Shown here one piece after another: positions 50,223-59,924 of a stretch of DNA of 64,000 bases. The position numbers and the translations under genes are program-made. The stretch's first letter is position 1, and each line of letters begins with the position of its first letter. The DNA is taken from contig NZ_CP022985.1 in NCBI RefSeq assembly GCF_003425985.1, positions 3,518,001 to 3,582,000 of the forward strand, in the 5' to 3' direction. The notes beneath the pieces are model-generated. The model had not been told where the DNA came from. It searched no databases and was given only the letters and a program-made list of their open reading frames with translations. Source of the stretch: Mariniflexile sp. TRM1-10 (lineage in GTDB: Bacteria > Bacteroidota > Bacteroidia > Flavobacteriales > Flavobacteriaceae).

Positions 50223-50598
50223 GCATGTGTTATTGATAGATGATGATCCTATTTTTCATATTATCTTTATAAGGATGATTCAAAAAATATGTAAACATCT
50301 AAAAGTGATTTCTCTTTTAAATGGAAAAATGGCCCTTGATCATTTAAAGAAGAATTACACTTCTAATAATCAATATATTATTTTGCTAGATATTAACATG
50401 CCAGAAATTAATGGTTGGCAATTTTTGAAGGAAATAAAAAAATCGGGAATTATTAAAAATAACAATTTGACACTTTATATTGTTTCTTCTTCAACAGATA
50501 TAGATGATATAAAGCAGGCTCAAAACCATGATCTTGTTAAAAGTATCTTTTCAAAACCATTATCGATTAACTCTGTAAAGCATATTTTGCAATCTTAA
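50215..50598 (+). CDS. Single-domain response regulator
   Basis: A 127-residue receiver domain: LLIDDDPIF with the acidic pair, phosphoacceptor Asp in ILLDINMPEING, Ser in IVSSSTD and Lys in FSKPLS. There is no output domain. It overlaps the preceding gene by eight bases, which implies translational coupling and equal amounts. It is probably the phosphate acceptor or donor partner of the ATPase-less DHp protein. Confidence 0.88.
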   Translation: MNKHVLLIDDDPIFHIIFIRMIQKICKHLKVISLLNGKMALDHLKKNYTSNNQYIILLDINMPEINGWQFLKEIKKSGIIKNNNLTLYIVSSSTDIDDIKQAQNHDLVKSIFSKPLSINSVKHILQS

Positions 50599-50702
50599 TT
50601 TTAAGAGTAAATTTTCTTCATATAAATGTCATTAGCTTGGATAAAAATCAGTAATCATTTTTTAGCCAATTATAAAAAAGTTTAAATCACTTCTATAACA
50701 AA

Positions 50703-53700
50703 TTATAGTAATTGTTGTAAAATGTAAACTAAATCTTTTCTTTTAAATGGTTTTTCAAGAAAAGCATCCATTCCATTATCCATGCAATTTTCAATATCCT
50801 CATGCAAGGTATTTGCGGTTGTTGCAATGATCTTAACGGGATCTTCTGCATTTAAACTCTTTTCCAATTCCCTTATTTTCAAAGTTGCTTCTACACCATC
50901 CATTACCGGCATCCGTATGTCCATTAATATGACATCAAACTTATGCTTCTGAAATAGATTAACAGCTTCCAAACCGTTTGTTGCGACTTCAACATGTGAC
51001 GACAATCCACTCAATGTTATTTGAGCCACTTTAATATTGATTTTATTGTCCTCTACAATAAGAAACCGTTTATTTTTAAAGCTTATTAAATGGTTTTCGT
51101 TTTCTACACTTTCAAATTCTTTTTGCTCTTGCGGCATTCCTAAAACCTTTAGAATGACATTTAACAGTTGGTTCATCTTAATTGGCTTGTTAAGACCCGT
51201 TTCAAAACCAATTTCATTCATTTCAGATGTTTGTATGGCATCAATGATTGAAGACAATAAAATCAATTTTAAATCGCTTATTCTTTGATCTGCCTTAATT
51301 TGCTTTGCCAATTCCTTTCCGCTCATACCAGGCATTTGGTAGTCAACCAGCACTAAATCTATGGGGTTGCCTGAATCGTACTGTTCCTTAAAAAAGGATA
51401 ATGCTTCAAATCCGTCTTTGAATTCAGATACTTTTACATGCCAGGTTTCAAGATAATTTTTGAATATTAGCCTGTTGGTTTCGTTATCATCTACAATGGC
51501 AATGTGCTTACCCTGAAGTTGATCTTTACATAAAAACATGTTATTGTTCTTAATTTCCCCAGATGCAGCAAACTTGCCCTTGAAAAAAAATGTAGACCCC
51601 GAGTTTGAAGAGCTTTCAAGATCCAATTCACCGCCCATTAGAGTGACTAACTTCTGGCAAATGGCCAGTCCTAATCCCGTTCCTCCATATTTTCTTGTTG
51701 TTGAAGGATCAACCTGAGAGAATGATTTAAATAGTTTTTTTTGATTTTCTTTTGAAATACCAATACCTGAATCTTTAATTTTAAATTGTATTTCATGGGT
51801 TCCGTTGGTTGTACCGATGTAGCTAACATGAATGACAACTTCTCCTTTAGAAGTAAACTTAATAGCATTATTTACCAGATTGGTAATGATTTGTTTTAAA
51901 CGAACATAATCTCCTCCTACAAATTCGGGCACTTCAGGATCGATGTATGTTAATAAATCTATTGATTTTGATGTCGCATGGACTATATGAATATCTGCAA
52001 CCTCTTCTATAACACTTCTAATATTGATAGGTACTGTTTCCAATTCCATTTTGCCAGACTCAATTTTAGAGAAATCCAAAATATTATTAATTAATGATAA
52101 TAAAGTCTGTCCAGATTTCATTATAATATCCAGATATTCTTTTTGGGTGGAATCAAGTTTGGATTTACTCAAGATATCGGCCATTCCAATAACACCATTC
52201 ATAGGTGTTCTAATTTCGTGAGACATATTGGCAAGAAACAAGCTTTTGGCCCGATTGGCTTCTTCTGCTTTTACCTTTGCCATCTCAAATTGTTGTTTGG
52301 TCAATTCTAATATGGTTACGTCTCGAGAGACTCCTACCAATCCTATGACTTTGGAATGTTCGTCACTTATAGGGATTTTAGTTGTAGATACCCAAATGGT
52401 TTTGCCATCTAGATTTTCTAGCTTTTCCACTTGGTTTATTATTTCCACATCATTTTTAAATACTGAAGAATCCTGTTTGTATATCTCCTCTGCTGTTTCT
52501 TTGGAAAGATAATCCAAATCAGTTTTTCCTATCATTTCGTTCACGTCTGTCTTTAAAAAAGAGGCAACGGCTTTATTTGCTCTGATGAATTTTGAATTCT
52601 TATCCTTGAAATAGATATAGTCAGGAACATTATCCATTAGTATCTGTAAGAGCTCTTTCTCCTTTTCAAGATTATCTTCTAATTTTTTTTGTTTTGTGAA
52701 ATTATGTGAAATTCCCACGAGTCCTATAACTTCATTTTTGCTATTAACAAATGGGATTTTTGTTGTTAATTCCCAAAACCGCTCACCGTTTTTTATATGA
52801 CTCTCCAATTTATCTATAATGACAGACCGTTTTTTCATAATTCTTTGTTCGTCTTCAAAAGCTTCTTTGGCGTGAACGGATTCAAAAAAATCAAAATCAG
52901 TTTTTCCGTACATTTCCTCAGGAGAGTTAAGTCCGAACATTTTTGCTAAAGCCATATTACATCGGATAAATCGAGAGTCCCTGTCTTTAAAATAAATTCT
53001 GTCAGGAAGATTGTCCATCAACAAATCCATGAATTTTTTTTCTTTACGAAGTTCATTCCCTATTTTATATTCATTTGAAACATCCCTTGAGATACCTACC
53101 ATACCTATAGAATGGCCTTTGGCATCCTTTAAGGGTATTTTTGTGGCTCTAACATATTTATCTACACTTGAGGTCACAATATGCTCTAATTTATTGATTA
53201 GTGGAATGCCACTATTCATAAGATTTTGTTCATCTTTATAGGTTTCTTTACCCTGATTACCACCAAGAAAATCCTCATCGCGTTTACCTATGGCATCTTC
53301 TGGAGTATTGACTCCCAAAGTAACAGCCTGTGCATGATTAATTTTTGTAAATCTGGACGCTCTATCTTTAAAATAAATAGCATCTGGGATATTGTCCATT
53401 AAAAGATTAAGAAATTGTTGGTTTTCTAACTGTTTGTCATTTTTGATTTCTTCGCTATGGTTCTTATGCTTTGGAATATCCGCAAATGGGATAAAACTGT
53501 TATTAATCAATTTCAGCTTTGAAAATAATTTAAATACGTCTGCTTTATTGAATATATCTGGTAAACAATGGATCTGTGAATTTGGTATTTTAGGCAAACT
53601 TGTGAATGTTCCTGAAATGATGATTGGAGTCTTATTACCAACACCATCAATACCACTTGAAATGGCGTTGTCAAATTCTATGCTGTCAAATAATATAGCA

Positions 53701-53837
53701 TCTGGTTTTAGTTGTTGTATTGCTATATTCAATTGGGTTATTTCACTAAAAAAGTAGTAGGATAATCCGGTAGATTCTGGTAAATATTGTAGCAAAAACT
53801 TAAAATTGTCTTTGCAATACACAAATAGTCTTTTCAT
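50703..53837 (-). CDS. Hybrid histidine kinase: pseudo-receiver, three PAS, kinase core, two receivers
   Basis: A 1044-residue cytoplasmic protein. Residues 1-115 resemble a receiver that lost its acidic pocket. Three PAS domains (about 140-265, 270-390 and 400-520) share the repeated segment LLMDNxPDxIYFKDRxSRF and look like tandem duplicates. The HisKA domain has FLANMSHEIRTPMNGVIG (about 545), HATPase has NLVNNAIKFT and GTGLGLAI, and two receivers end the protein: one with LVLVDYQMPGMSG and one with VILMDIRMPVMDG. The last receiver keeps all catalytic residues. The architecture is like BarA-type hybrids minus the Hpt domain, so a separate His-phosphotransfer protein is needed; the DHp-only protein encoded next door is a candidate (inference). 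Confidence 0.9.
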   Translation of the reverse strand: MKRLFVYCKDNFKFLLQYLPESTGLSYYFFSEITQLNIAIQQLKPDAILFDSIEFDNAISSGIDGVGNKTPIIISGTFTSLPKIPNSQIHCLPDIFNKADVFKLFSKLKLINNSFIPFADIPKHKNHSEEIKNDKQLENQQFLNLLMDNIPDAIYFKDRASRFTKINHAQAVTLGVNTPEDAIGKRDEDFLGGNQGKETYKDEQNLMNSGIPLINKLEHIVTSSVDKYVRATKIPLKDAKGHSIGMVGISRDVSNEYKIGNELRKEKKFMDLLMDNLPDRIYFKDRDSRFIRCNMALAKMFGLNSPEEMYGKTDFDFFESVHAKEAFEDEQRIMKKRSVIIDKLESHIKNGERFWELTTKIPFVNSKNEVIGLVGISHNFTKQKKLEDNLEKEKELLQILMDNVPDYIYFKDKNSKFIRANKAVASFLKTDVNEMIGKTDLDYLSKETAEEIYKQDSSVFKNDVEIINQVEKLENLDGKTIWVSTTKIPISDEHSKVIGLVGVSRDVTILELTKQQFEMAKVKAEEANRAKSLFLANMSHEIRTPMNGVIGMADILSKSKLDSTQKEYLDIIMKSGQTLLSLINNILDFSKIESGKMELETVPINIRSVIEEVADIHIVHATSKSIDLLTYIDPEVPEFVGGDYVRLKQIITNLVNNAIKFTSKGEVVIHVSYIGTTNGTHEIQFKIKDSGIGISKENQKKLFKSFSQVDPSTTRKYGGTGLGLAICQKLVTLMGGELDLESSSNSGSTFFFKGKFAASGEIKNNNMFLCKDQLQGKHIAIVDDNETNRLIFKNYLETWHVKVSEFKDGFEALSFFKEQYDSGNPIDLVLVDYQMPGMSGKELAKQIKADQRISDLKLILLSSIIDAIQTSEMNEIGFETGLNKPIKMNQLLNVILKVLGMPQEQKEFESVENENHLISFKNKRFLIVEDNKINIKVAQITLSGLSSHVEVATNGLEAVNLFQKHKFDVILMDIRMPVMDGVEATLKIRELEKSLNAEDPVKIIATTANTLHEDIENCMDNGMDAFLEKPFKRKDLVYILQQLL

Positions 53838-54342
53838 TTTCTATTAATCACTATGGAGTTATTTTATTATTAATTTTGATTGAACTTTTTATAAATATAG
53901 TAAAAATCCTCTCATTCATTTTCTTCAGTATTTTTTTTCAGAAATAAAACGGGTTAAGCTAATGGTTTTATGGGAGCTAACTATTAAGCATTGTTCCATA
54001 TTACTTATTTTGGTGATTCTGAAGGAAAGTTAATTGTTAACCATAAACTAGTGGATTTGCTAAATGTATTGCTTACACACGTAATTAAAGAAAAAAGCTG
54101 TGCTTAATATCGCCCCTTTCAAGGGAGCACATGGTGCTGACTATCATAGTTTTAAATTTTATTTTATCAATACCATCCCAATTCGTTACATTTGTAAATA
54201 GACGGTTATTAACTTTAATGATATTCATGCAGTTTGAAGTAAGTGTTTCAAGATAAAATATTTGAAGTTTTATAATTTGTACACTGATATATAGTATAAT
54301 GACCAACTCAAATTTACCTACTTAAAATGATTTTTAAATTTA
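53838..54342. other. Divergent intergenic region
   Basis: About 500 bases between the hybrid kinase and the HEAT gene, which are transcribed away from each other. I see no gene; a 73-codon minus-strand open frame at 54085-54306 has no protein-like character. Promoters for both neighbours must lie here, but no clean box is visible. Confidence 0.45.
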
Positions 54343-55413
54343 ATGGCTAAAAATTTTCTTGAAACTTTCCTTCAAAATTATATGGTTCCCATATTAATGC
54401 TTTTGTTGCTTGTTCTTGTCATCATTATAGTATACCACAGATTAAGGTTTGTCTATCTTTCTTATAGAAAACGACAATATCATATAAAAATATCTGATGC
54501 ATTAACGGAATTAACATTCTCGGGTTATGAAGGAGAACTTTTAAAAGCTGAAGTAGCTAAATTTAAATCGCGTTTTCCTTATCACAAAAAATGGTTTAGA
54601 AGACTTTTGCTTTCCTCGGTTCTGGATTTAAGTTTGAACCTAAAGGGAGACTTGATTTATCAAGTAAGGGAGATTTATATGGCTTTTGAGCTGCACAAGT
54701 ATAGTTTGAAGCTTATCAAGCATCCGTATTGGAACATAAAATGTATTGGAATTAATCATTTTCAAGCCATGAATTTTGTTCACGGTCAAAAATACATCAA
54801 ATCTTATATAACGTCCAAAAATGTCATTTTACGATCCAATGCCTATATAGCGCATTTGTATCTTACAACGGAGTCATTTGATTCTTTGGTGGATTACCCA
54901 AATCCTTTGTCAAGAGTTAATATGTATAAGGTAATTGATGTTTTATATATGAAACATGACACGATTCCAAAAAACATAGCTAGTTGGCTTGAAGCAAAAA
55001 ATGAATCCATTGTTATTCTGGGTTTAAAAATCATGGTGTTTTACAATTACATAGCTGCACCCGAAAAAATCATGTCCTTATTGGACCATGAGCAAATTAG
55101 GATTAGGGAAGAGGCCATTCTTTCCATCGGGGAACTATTTTTAATTGATGCTGAAGAAGCATTACATAGCCAATTTGATAAAGAAGAAAAGTTGCTAAAG
55201 ATAGAAATTTTGAAATCTCTGGCTGTTATAGGTAGTGAGACAAGTGTTTCGTTCATTACTAACGTTTTAAAACGTAACCACCTAGATAAAGATGTAAAGA
55301 TGGAATTGTTGAGGTCTTTGAAATCCATTGATAATCAATACTATGATACCCGTTTTATACTTGATTTGGAAATAGACAGAATGAAAGCTCACCTAAATTG
55401 TGCATATTTATGA
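54343..55413 (+). CDS. Membrane-anchored HEAT-repeat protein
   Basis: A 356-residue protein with one N-terminal membrane helix (MVPILMLLLLVLVIIIVYH, about 14-32) and a long soluble part of helical repeats. The C-terminal half holds clear HEAT/PBS-like units such as IRIREEAILSIGELFLIDAEEAL (about 250-272). HEAT repeats bind partner proteins. Its stop overlaps the start of the glycosyltransferase gene (ATGA), so the two are made together. It probably acts as a scaffold or regulator for the synthase at the inner membrane; no enzyme motif is present. Confidence 0.75.
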   Translation: MAKNFLETFLQNYMVPILMLLLLVLVIIIVYHRLRFVYLSYRKRQYHIKISDALTELTFSGYEGELLKAEVAKFKSRFPYHKKWFRRLLLSSVLDLSLNLKGDLIYQVREIYMAFELHKYSLKLIKHPYWNIKCIGINHFQAMNFVHGQKYIKSYITSKNVILRSNAYIAHLYLTTESFDSLVDYPNPLSRVNMYKVIDVLYMKHDTIPKNIASWLEAKNESIVILGLKIMVFYNYIAAPEKIMSLLDHEQIRIREEAILSIGELFLIDAEEALHSQFDKEEKLLKIEILKSLAVIGSETSVSFITNVLKRNHLDKDVKMELLRSLKSIDNQYYDTRFILDLEIDRMKAHLNCAYL

Positions 55414-56864
55414 AAGACTTGTACGACTATTTGTTAAATTTTCTTGATATCTATGAATGGTTTATAGTAGGCTATGCGTCATTTTATGTAATTTCTTACT
55501 TGGTTTTTGCTTTTCTTTCTTATGTCGCTATTAGGAAATATGTTTTGATGAAGCATTATATCAATGAAGACATTTTGTTAAAATCAAACGAGGCAATTGG
55601 GGTATCTATAGTAGCTCCAGCTTTTAATGAAGGTGCGACCATAGTTCACAACGTAAAATCCTTATTGTCACTTTCCTACCCGAAATTTGAAGTGATTATT
55701 ATCAATGATGGGAGTAGTGACGATACCTTAGAAAAACTTATCGCCGAATTTAATTTGGTTAAAGTCCCTTTCTTTTACCAAAGGCGTATAGAAACGGCTC
55801 CTGTAAGAGGACATTACAAATCTAAAAACCCAGTATATTCTAAGCTTTTGGTGGTAGATAAGGAAAACCGTAAATCGAAAGCGGATGCTTCAAATGTAGG
55901 AATCAATTCATCACAGTATCCCTTGTTTTTATGTACGGATGTTGATTGTATTTTAAAGCCCAACACCCTTGTAAAGCTTGTTAAACCTTTTATAGAAAGT
56001 AGGAGGAGGGTTATTGCGGCAGGAGCAGCCATACGAAGTTCGAATGCCAGTGAAGTTAATGAAGGTTTTTTAGTTAAAGTTCATTATCCCAACCAATGGT
56101 ATCCCATGTTTCAGGAACTGGAATATGTGCGTGCTTTTTTGTTTGGAAGAATGGCTTGGAGTCAGTTGAATAGCCTTATTTTGGTTTCTGGGGGATTGGG
56201 TATGTTCGATAAAGAAGTGGCTATTGAAGCAGGCGGATATATGCATACATCTTTGGGTGAGGATATGGAACTCATCATTAGGATGCGAAAAGTGATGTAT
56301 GATAAAAAGGAAAAATTTAAAATTAGCTACATCCCTGAGTCATTATGTTGGACAGAAGTACCTCCTAACCTCAAAATACTAATGCGTCAGCGTATTCGTT
56401 GGGCGCGAGGGTTGATTCAGACGCTCGTCATTCATAGAAAGATGTTTTTTAACCCTAAGTATGGCAGAACATCATGGTTTGCACTTCCTTATTTTTTCTT
56501 ATTTGAATTTTTAGCTCCCATTATAGAAGCCTTTGGTATGTTGCTTATCGCTGCAAGTTTGATATTGTCCTTTTTTTATGCCGACTTTATCAACTATGAC
56601 TTTTTGTTATGGTCCATGCTTTTTGTTTACCTTTTTTATATCAATATCACCATTATATCCATTTTGCTGGATGAATTGCTTTATAAAAGTTACGCGAACA
56701 TTAGGGAAGTATTAAAGCTGATAGGCATGGCAATGGTAGAACCTATATTCTATCATCCGGTGGTGGTAGTGGCGGCATTAAAAGGGTATTGGCAATTTTT
56801 CTTAAAAAAAGAAGCTAAATGGGGCGTCATGGTAAGAAAAGGATTTACGGCGGTTAAAAAATAA
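55410..56864 (+). CDS. Processive family 2 glycosyltransferase (exopolysaccharide synthase)
   Basis: A 484-residue membrane enzyme that starts at 55410 within the overlap ATGA. One membrane helix at the N-terminus (about 13-40) and about four after residue 350. The catalytic domain carries all the motifs of processive synthases such as BcsA and PgaC: IINDGSSDD (nucleotide binding), TDVDC (DxD), GEDMEL (ED, catalytic base) and RQRIRWARG (QxxRW). Such enzymes polymerise a sugar from UDP-activated donors and thread it through the membrane. It lies between the HEAT protein and a TPR-barrel protein in one operon. Product is unknown; a cellulose- or PNAG-like homopolymer is plausible. Confidence 0.9.
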   Translation: MKDLYDYLLNFLDIYEWFIVGYASFYVISYLVFAFLSYVAIRKYVLMKHYINEDILLKSNEAIGVSIVAPAFNEGATIVHNVKSLLSLSYPKFEVIIINDGSSDDTLEKLIAEFNLVKVPFFYQRRIETAPVRGHYKSKNPVYSKLLVVDKENRKSKADASNVGINSSQYPLFLCTDVDCILKPNTLVKLVKPFIESRRRVIAAGAAIRSSNASEVNEGFLVKVHYPNQWYPMFQELEYVRAFLFGRMAWSQLNSLILVSGGLGMFDKEVAIEAGGYMHTSLGEDMELIIRMRKVMYDKKEKFKISYIPESLCWTEVPPNLKILMRQRIRWARGLIQTLVIHRKMFFNPKYGRTSWFALPYFFLFEFLAPIIEAFGMLLIAASLILSFFYADFINYDFLLWSMLFVYLFYINITIISILLDELLYKSYANIREVLKLIGMAMVEPIFYHPVVVVAALKGYWQFFLKKEAKWGVMVRKGFTAVKK

Positions 56865-56874
56865 ATACTTTGAT

Positions 56875-58152
56875 ATGAAGATGACTAAAATACCTCAATT
56901 TTCAAAAAAGTTATGTGCTATTATAGTTTGTTTGCTTTTATTTAGCTCTCCCATGTTATTTGCACAGCGTATAAATACGGATAGTTTGCTCGTGCAGGCC
57001 TATAATTCTCTAAAACAAAAGGATTATGCCTTAGCTTTAAAGCAGGCACATTTAGGTAAAAAGATGAGTCCTGAGTATCTTGACTTTCAAGTTTTGATAG
57101 GTAGAGTCCATCAATTAACAAACCAACCGGATAGCACCAGAATATACCTTAACAGGGTTTTAGATAAAAATCCGGCTTATGAAGAGGCCTTTTTGTATTT
57201 AATTAACCTGGAATTGGAAACTGAAAATGAGGAACAAGCAGAAACACTCATAGATAAAGCTATAGAAGTTCATCCAGATAATAAAACCTTTCGTTTAAAA
57301 AAACTACAAGTGTATCAATTGCAAGAAGATGTTGATGATGAGCGAAAATATCTAAACAAATTGTCGTCTCTTTATCCAGAAGACTCTGAAATACAACAAC
57401 GCCTTTTTTGGCTGGATTCCCGTTTTAATAGCGACCGGATAGGTTTGCAATACAGCCTGACTAATTTTGATAGAGACGCTGTAGGACCTTGGCATCTTGG
57501 AGCTTTACAATACATTGGTGAGCGTAAATGGGGTTCGGTTATAGGCAGGATCAATTATGCTCACCGACGTTCAAATGGTGCATTGCTATTGGACGGTATT
57601 CAATTTGAAGGAGAATCGTATTTCTTTACAGGTGAGAACAGTTATGCCAATGTATCGGTAGGGTATTCTGATGCTTTGGTGTTTCCAAAATGGCGTTTAG
57701 GCGCTTCTTATTTTCAGACTTTACCAAAAGGGTGGGAGGTTGATTTTGGCATGCGTTATACCTATGTAGCAGAACAAAATATACCCGCAGGAACTTTGGG
57801 TGTCGGAAAGTATTTTGGTTCTTACTGGATGCATCTAAGATCCTATTTTCAGGCACAGAATGAAAATGTCTATCCAGCATTTACTTTAACATCGCGTTAT
57901 TATTACAATACACGTTTTGATTATGTCAATGTCATTCTTGGTTATGGCACTTCGCCTGATGAGCGTGTGATTCAGGCAGATTTAAACCAACGTGTTCAGC
58001 TCAACTCCTTCCGAGCTGGGTTGGGTTATTACAGACAGTTTGGAAGGCATTTTATTGCAGGTGTACAGGCCGTTTATAACCGTCAAGAATATATTGAAGG
58101 CAACTGGCAAAATGAGTTTGAAACCTTTGTAATGCTTCAATATCGTCTTTAA
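56875..58152 (+). CDS. YaiO-like outer-membrane barrel with N-terminal TPR repeats
   Basis: A 425-residue exported protein (signal peptide to about 31, ending LFAQ). Residues about 35-165 hold TPR units (SLKQKDYALALKQAHLGKKM and further pairs of helices). Residues about 185-425 form a YaiO-type beta-barrel, beginning RIGLQYSLTNFDRDAVGPWH and ending in the aromatic-tailed strand FETFVMLQYRL. TPR plus barrel in one chain is the arrangement of PgaA-like polysaccharide exporters. It begins 10 bases after the synthase stop, so a role in secretion of the polymer is likely by context. Confidence 0.82.
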   Translation: MKMTKIPQFSKKLCAIIVCLLLFSSPMLFAQRINTDSLLVQAYNSLKQKDYALALKQAHLGKKMSPEYLDFQVLIGRVHQLTNQPDSTRIYLNRVLDKNPAYEEAFLYLINLELETENEEQAETLIDKAIEVHPDNKTFRLKKLQVYQLQEDVDDERKYLNKLSSLYPEDSEIQQRLFWLDSRFNSDRIGLQYSLTNFDRDAVGPWHLGALQYIGERKWGSVIGRINYAHRRSNGALLLDGIQFEGESYFFTGENSYANVSVGYSDALVFPKWRLGASYFQTLPKGWEVDFGMRYTYVAEQNIPAGTLGVGKYFGSYWMHLRSYFQAQNENVYPAFTLTSRYYYNTRFDYVNVILGYGTSPDERVIQADLNQRVQLNSFRAGLGYYRQFGRHFIAGVQAVYNRQEYIEGNWQNEFETFVMLQYRL

Positions 58153-58536
58153 TCTAAATAATTCCCCGACGGCTCTGCCTCGGGGTGTCCAATTCACCTC
58201 TCCTTTGGAGGAGAGGTCAGAACTGCCTTTTCGGGCAGTTCTGGGTGAGGTAAAATACAAAATTTCGGTTTTTGACCCAGAGGTCAAAATGAAACAGGCA
58301 AAATACCTTTATGGCACTGCCTCTTTTAGGATAGACTGTTTCAAGAAATTTTTTATTTCTTAATTTTTTTTCAGTGTATTAAAAACCACTTAAACAATAA
58401 AAAAGAAACGCTTTATTTATGAAATTTATAGCAAAAATCTTGTGTATTTAGAATAATTTTATATTTTAGCATATTATAAAGTGTTTTTGCCCGAAGACAT
58501 TTTATGTGGAGTACCCAAATCTAAATAACCCAACCT
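58153..58536. other. Intergenic region with a stem-loop repeat
   Basis: About 380 bases. The first part is a nested stem-loop repeat (58164-58250) that probably ends the synthase operon. The second half is AT-rich leader DNA of the receiver gene, so the receiver has its own promoter. Confidence 0.55.
58164..58250 (+). repeat. Nested stem-loop intergenic repeat
   Basis: Three hairpins in 87 bases: CCCCGA with TCGGGG (58164-58185), CCTCTCC with GGAGAGG (58197-58216) and AGAACTGCC with GGCAGTTCT (58219-58242). The latter two are enclosed by TCACC and GGTGA. The CTCTCCTTTGGAGGAGAGG type of motif is common between genes in flavobacterial genomes. The core GGCTCTGCCTC is shared with 10526-10551. 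Confidence 0.6.
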
Positions 58537-58929
58537 ATGAACCACGCAGAAAAAATTCTTGTCGTAGAGGATGATGCTCTGACATTACGAATCTTAAATT
58601 TTATATTAAAGAAAGAAGGTTACGCTGTTTCTAGCTCCCAAAACGGACTGGATGCGATAGAGCGTATGCATGTTATTCAACCAGATTTAGTAATCACGGA
58701 TGTGATGCTCCCACTAAAATCTGGGTTGGAAGTAACAAGTTATTGTAAGGACCATTTCCCACATGTACCAGTCATTGTTTTATCGTCATTGGGTGAGGAA
58801 GAAGGGACTGTTACCAAAGCCTTCAACCTTGGGGCTGATGATTTTGTTGCCAAACCATTTAATCCCAATGAGTTTTTACTTCGTGTGAGACGTTTTTTAA
58901 CGAGAACGGAAGCGACTATTGCTATTTAA
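58537..58929 (+). CDS. Response regulator receiver protein
   Basis: A 130-residue receiver: acidic pair in ILVVEDDALT, phosphoacceptor Asp in LVITDVMLPLKSG, Ser in VLSSLGEE, Lys in FVAKPFNP. The form is that of OmpR-type receivers, but the DNA-binding domain is missing (the chain ends RRFLTRTEATIAI). It follows the synthase operon at a distance of 384 bases and may control polymer production by protein contact. That link is from position only. Confidence 0.88.
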   Translation: MNHAEKILVVEDDALTLRILNFILKKEGYAVSSSQNGLDAIERMHVIQPDLVITDVMLPLKSGLEVTSYCKDHFPHVPVIVLSSLGEEEGTVTKAFNLGADDFVAKPFNPNEFLLRVRRFLTRTEATIAI

Positions 58930-59044
58930 AGCACCATCATTGTTGTTGAGAGTTGTTTGTTATTATTTTGATAAAACACAAACCTTCTATTAACAAGGGA
59001 TTGGAGGCACGATACGAATACAGCATATAAAACGATTGTGGCGC

Positions 59045-59190
59045 ACTTGCAAAAAATGGTGAAATGAGCCACTGTAAACGAGAATTATTATCACTTATTA
59101 AGCATATTCAAGTTTAAGCCATGAAAAGGCTTTGCAATAATTTTGCTAGGCTCGCTTTTGTCTGACTTAGAGGAGCTACCTTATTCTTAT
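59045..59190. repeat. Dispersed intergenic repeat, copy 2
   Basis: Aligns with 44430-44580 (see there) from TGCAAAAAATGGTGAAATGA to TTTTGTCTGA. Read on the minus strand, both copies encode a similar short peptide around KIIAKP, so they may derive from the same former coding region. Confidence 0.55.
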
Positions 59191-59192
59191 TA

Positions 59193-59300
59193 TCAAATAT
59201 AATCTCGTTTTAGATTATTTATTTCTTTAAGGACAGGAGCTATATAATCGAGAAATACAAAAGACCCCGCTTTATTGGCATAAAACCTATTAGTTAACAT
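59193..59300 (-). pseudogene. Possible gene remnant (35 codons)
   Basis: From ATG 59300 the frame reads MLTNRFYANKAGSFVFLDYI and ends LKEINNLKRDYI. The composition looks like the end of a real protein, but the frame is short, with a stop shortly upstream of the ATG, and no family is recognised. It may be the leftover of a deleted gene. Confidence 0.25.
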
Positions 59301-59462
59301 CCTATTGATACTTAAAAGTACCTAGATTGGCTAGAGTGTCTTTTGTTGAAAATATATTGGTTGTTTCTTTTTTCTGCCATACCCGCAATTTATTATTTAA
59401 TATGTAGAAATAATATAAAGCGTGTTAAATTAAACTTAGGTATAGTCATTATTAAAGGGATA

Positions 59463-59924
59463 TTATTTAATTGCTTCATCAACAATCTTACTATCTACAA
59501 ACTGTTCGAAACTTACAATTTTGCTGTCTTTTAGTTTCCATACGTGGGCCACTCTGGCAGTGAATGATTTGCCTGTAAGCTTGTATGTTCCAGTATAGGT
59601 GCCGTAAGTTACCACTTTATCATCGCTGGCAACATAATCTTCTGGAGTAAATTTATAGTCCATCCATTCACTTCCCAATCTGCTAAAAACATTTTTGGTT
59701 ACGTTTTCCAATCCAATATAAGTGCCTGCATACGGAAATCCTTTGGCTTCTGTCCAGGAAATGTCATCAGCTACATATTTAGCTAAATTTTTACCGTTTT
59801 CTTCCGAAGTTTTTCCTTCGTAAGTACTTTTTATGATGTCAAGATTTGTCATTGCCTTTTTATTTAAAGAACAGCTTGACAACACAAAAAGCATTACCAA
59901 GCTGTAGAGGATTGATTTTACCAC
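59463..59924 (-). CDS. SnoaL/NTF2-like lipoprotein
   Basis: A 153-residue lipoprotein with lipobox VLSSCS (Cys at 18). The mature part has the NTF2 or SnoaL cone fold pattern: STYEGKTSEENGKNLAKYVADDISW, then FPYAGTYIGLENV and a C-terminal sheet with VAHVWKLKDSKIVSFEQFVDS. Such proteins bind small molecules or act as isomerases or hydrolases, often in detoxification. It overlaps the metallo-beta-lactamase-fold gene by seven bases, so they are co-translated. Substrate unknown. Confidence 0.8.
   Translation of the reverse strand: MVKSILYSLVMLFVLSSCSLNKKAMTNLDIIKSTYEGKTSEENGKNLAKYVADDISWTEAKGFPYAGTYIGLENVTKNVFSRLGSEWMDYKFTPEDYVASDDKVVTYGTYTGTYKLTGKSFTARVAHVWKLKDSKIVSFEQFVDSKIVDEAIK

Larger units (their letters stand above)
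58930..59462. other. Intergenic region with a repeat copy and a possible gene remnant
   Basis: About 530 bases. The left half holds copy 2 of the dispersed intergenic repeat (59045-59190). A short protein-like frame on the minus strand lies at 59193-59300. The remainder shows nothing I can support; a 63-codon frame at 59343 overlaps the next gene and is rejected. Confidence 0.45.
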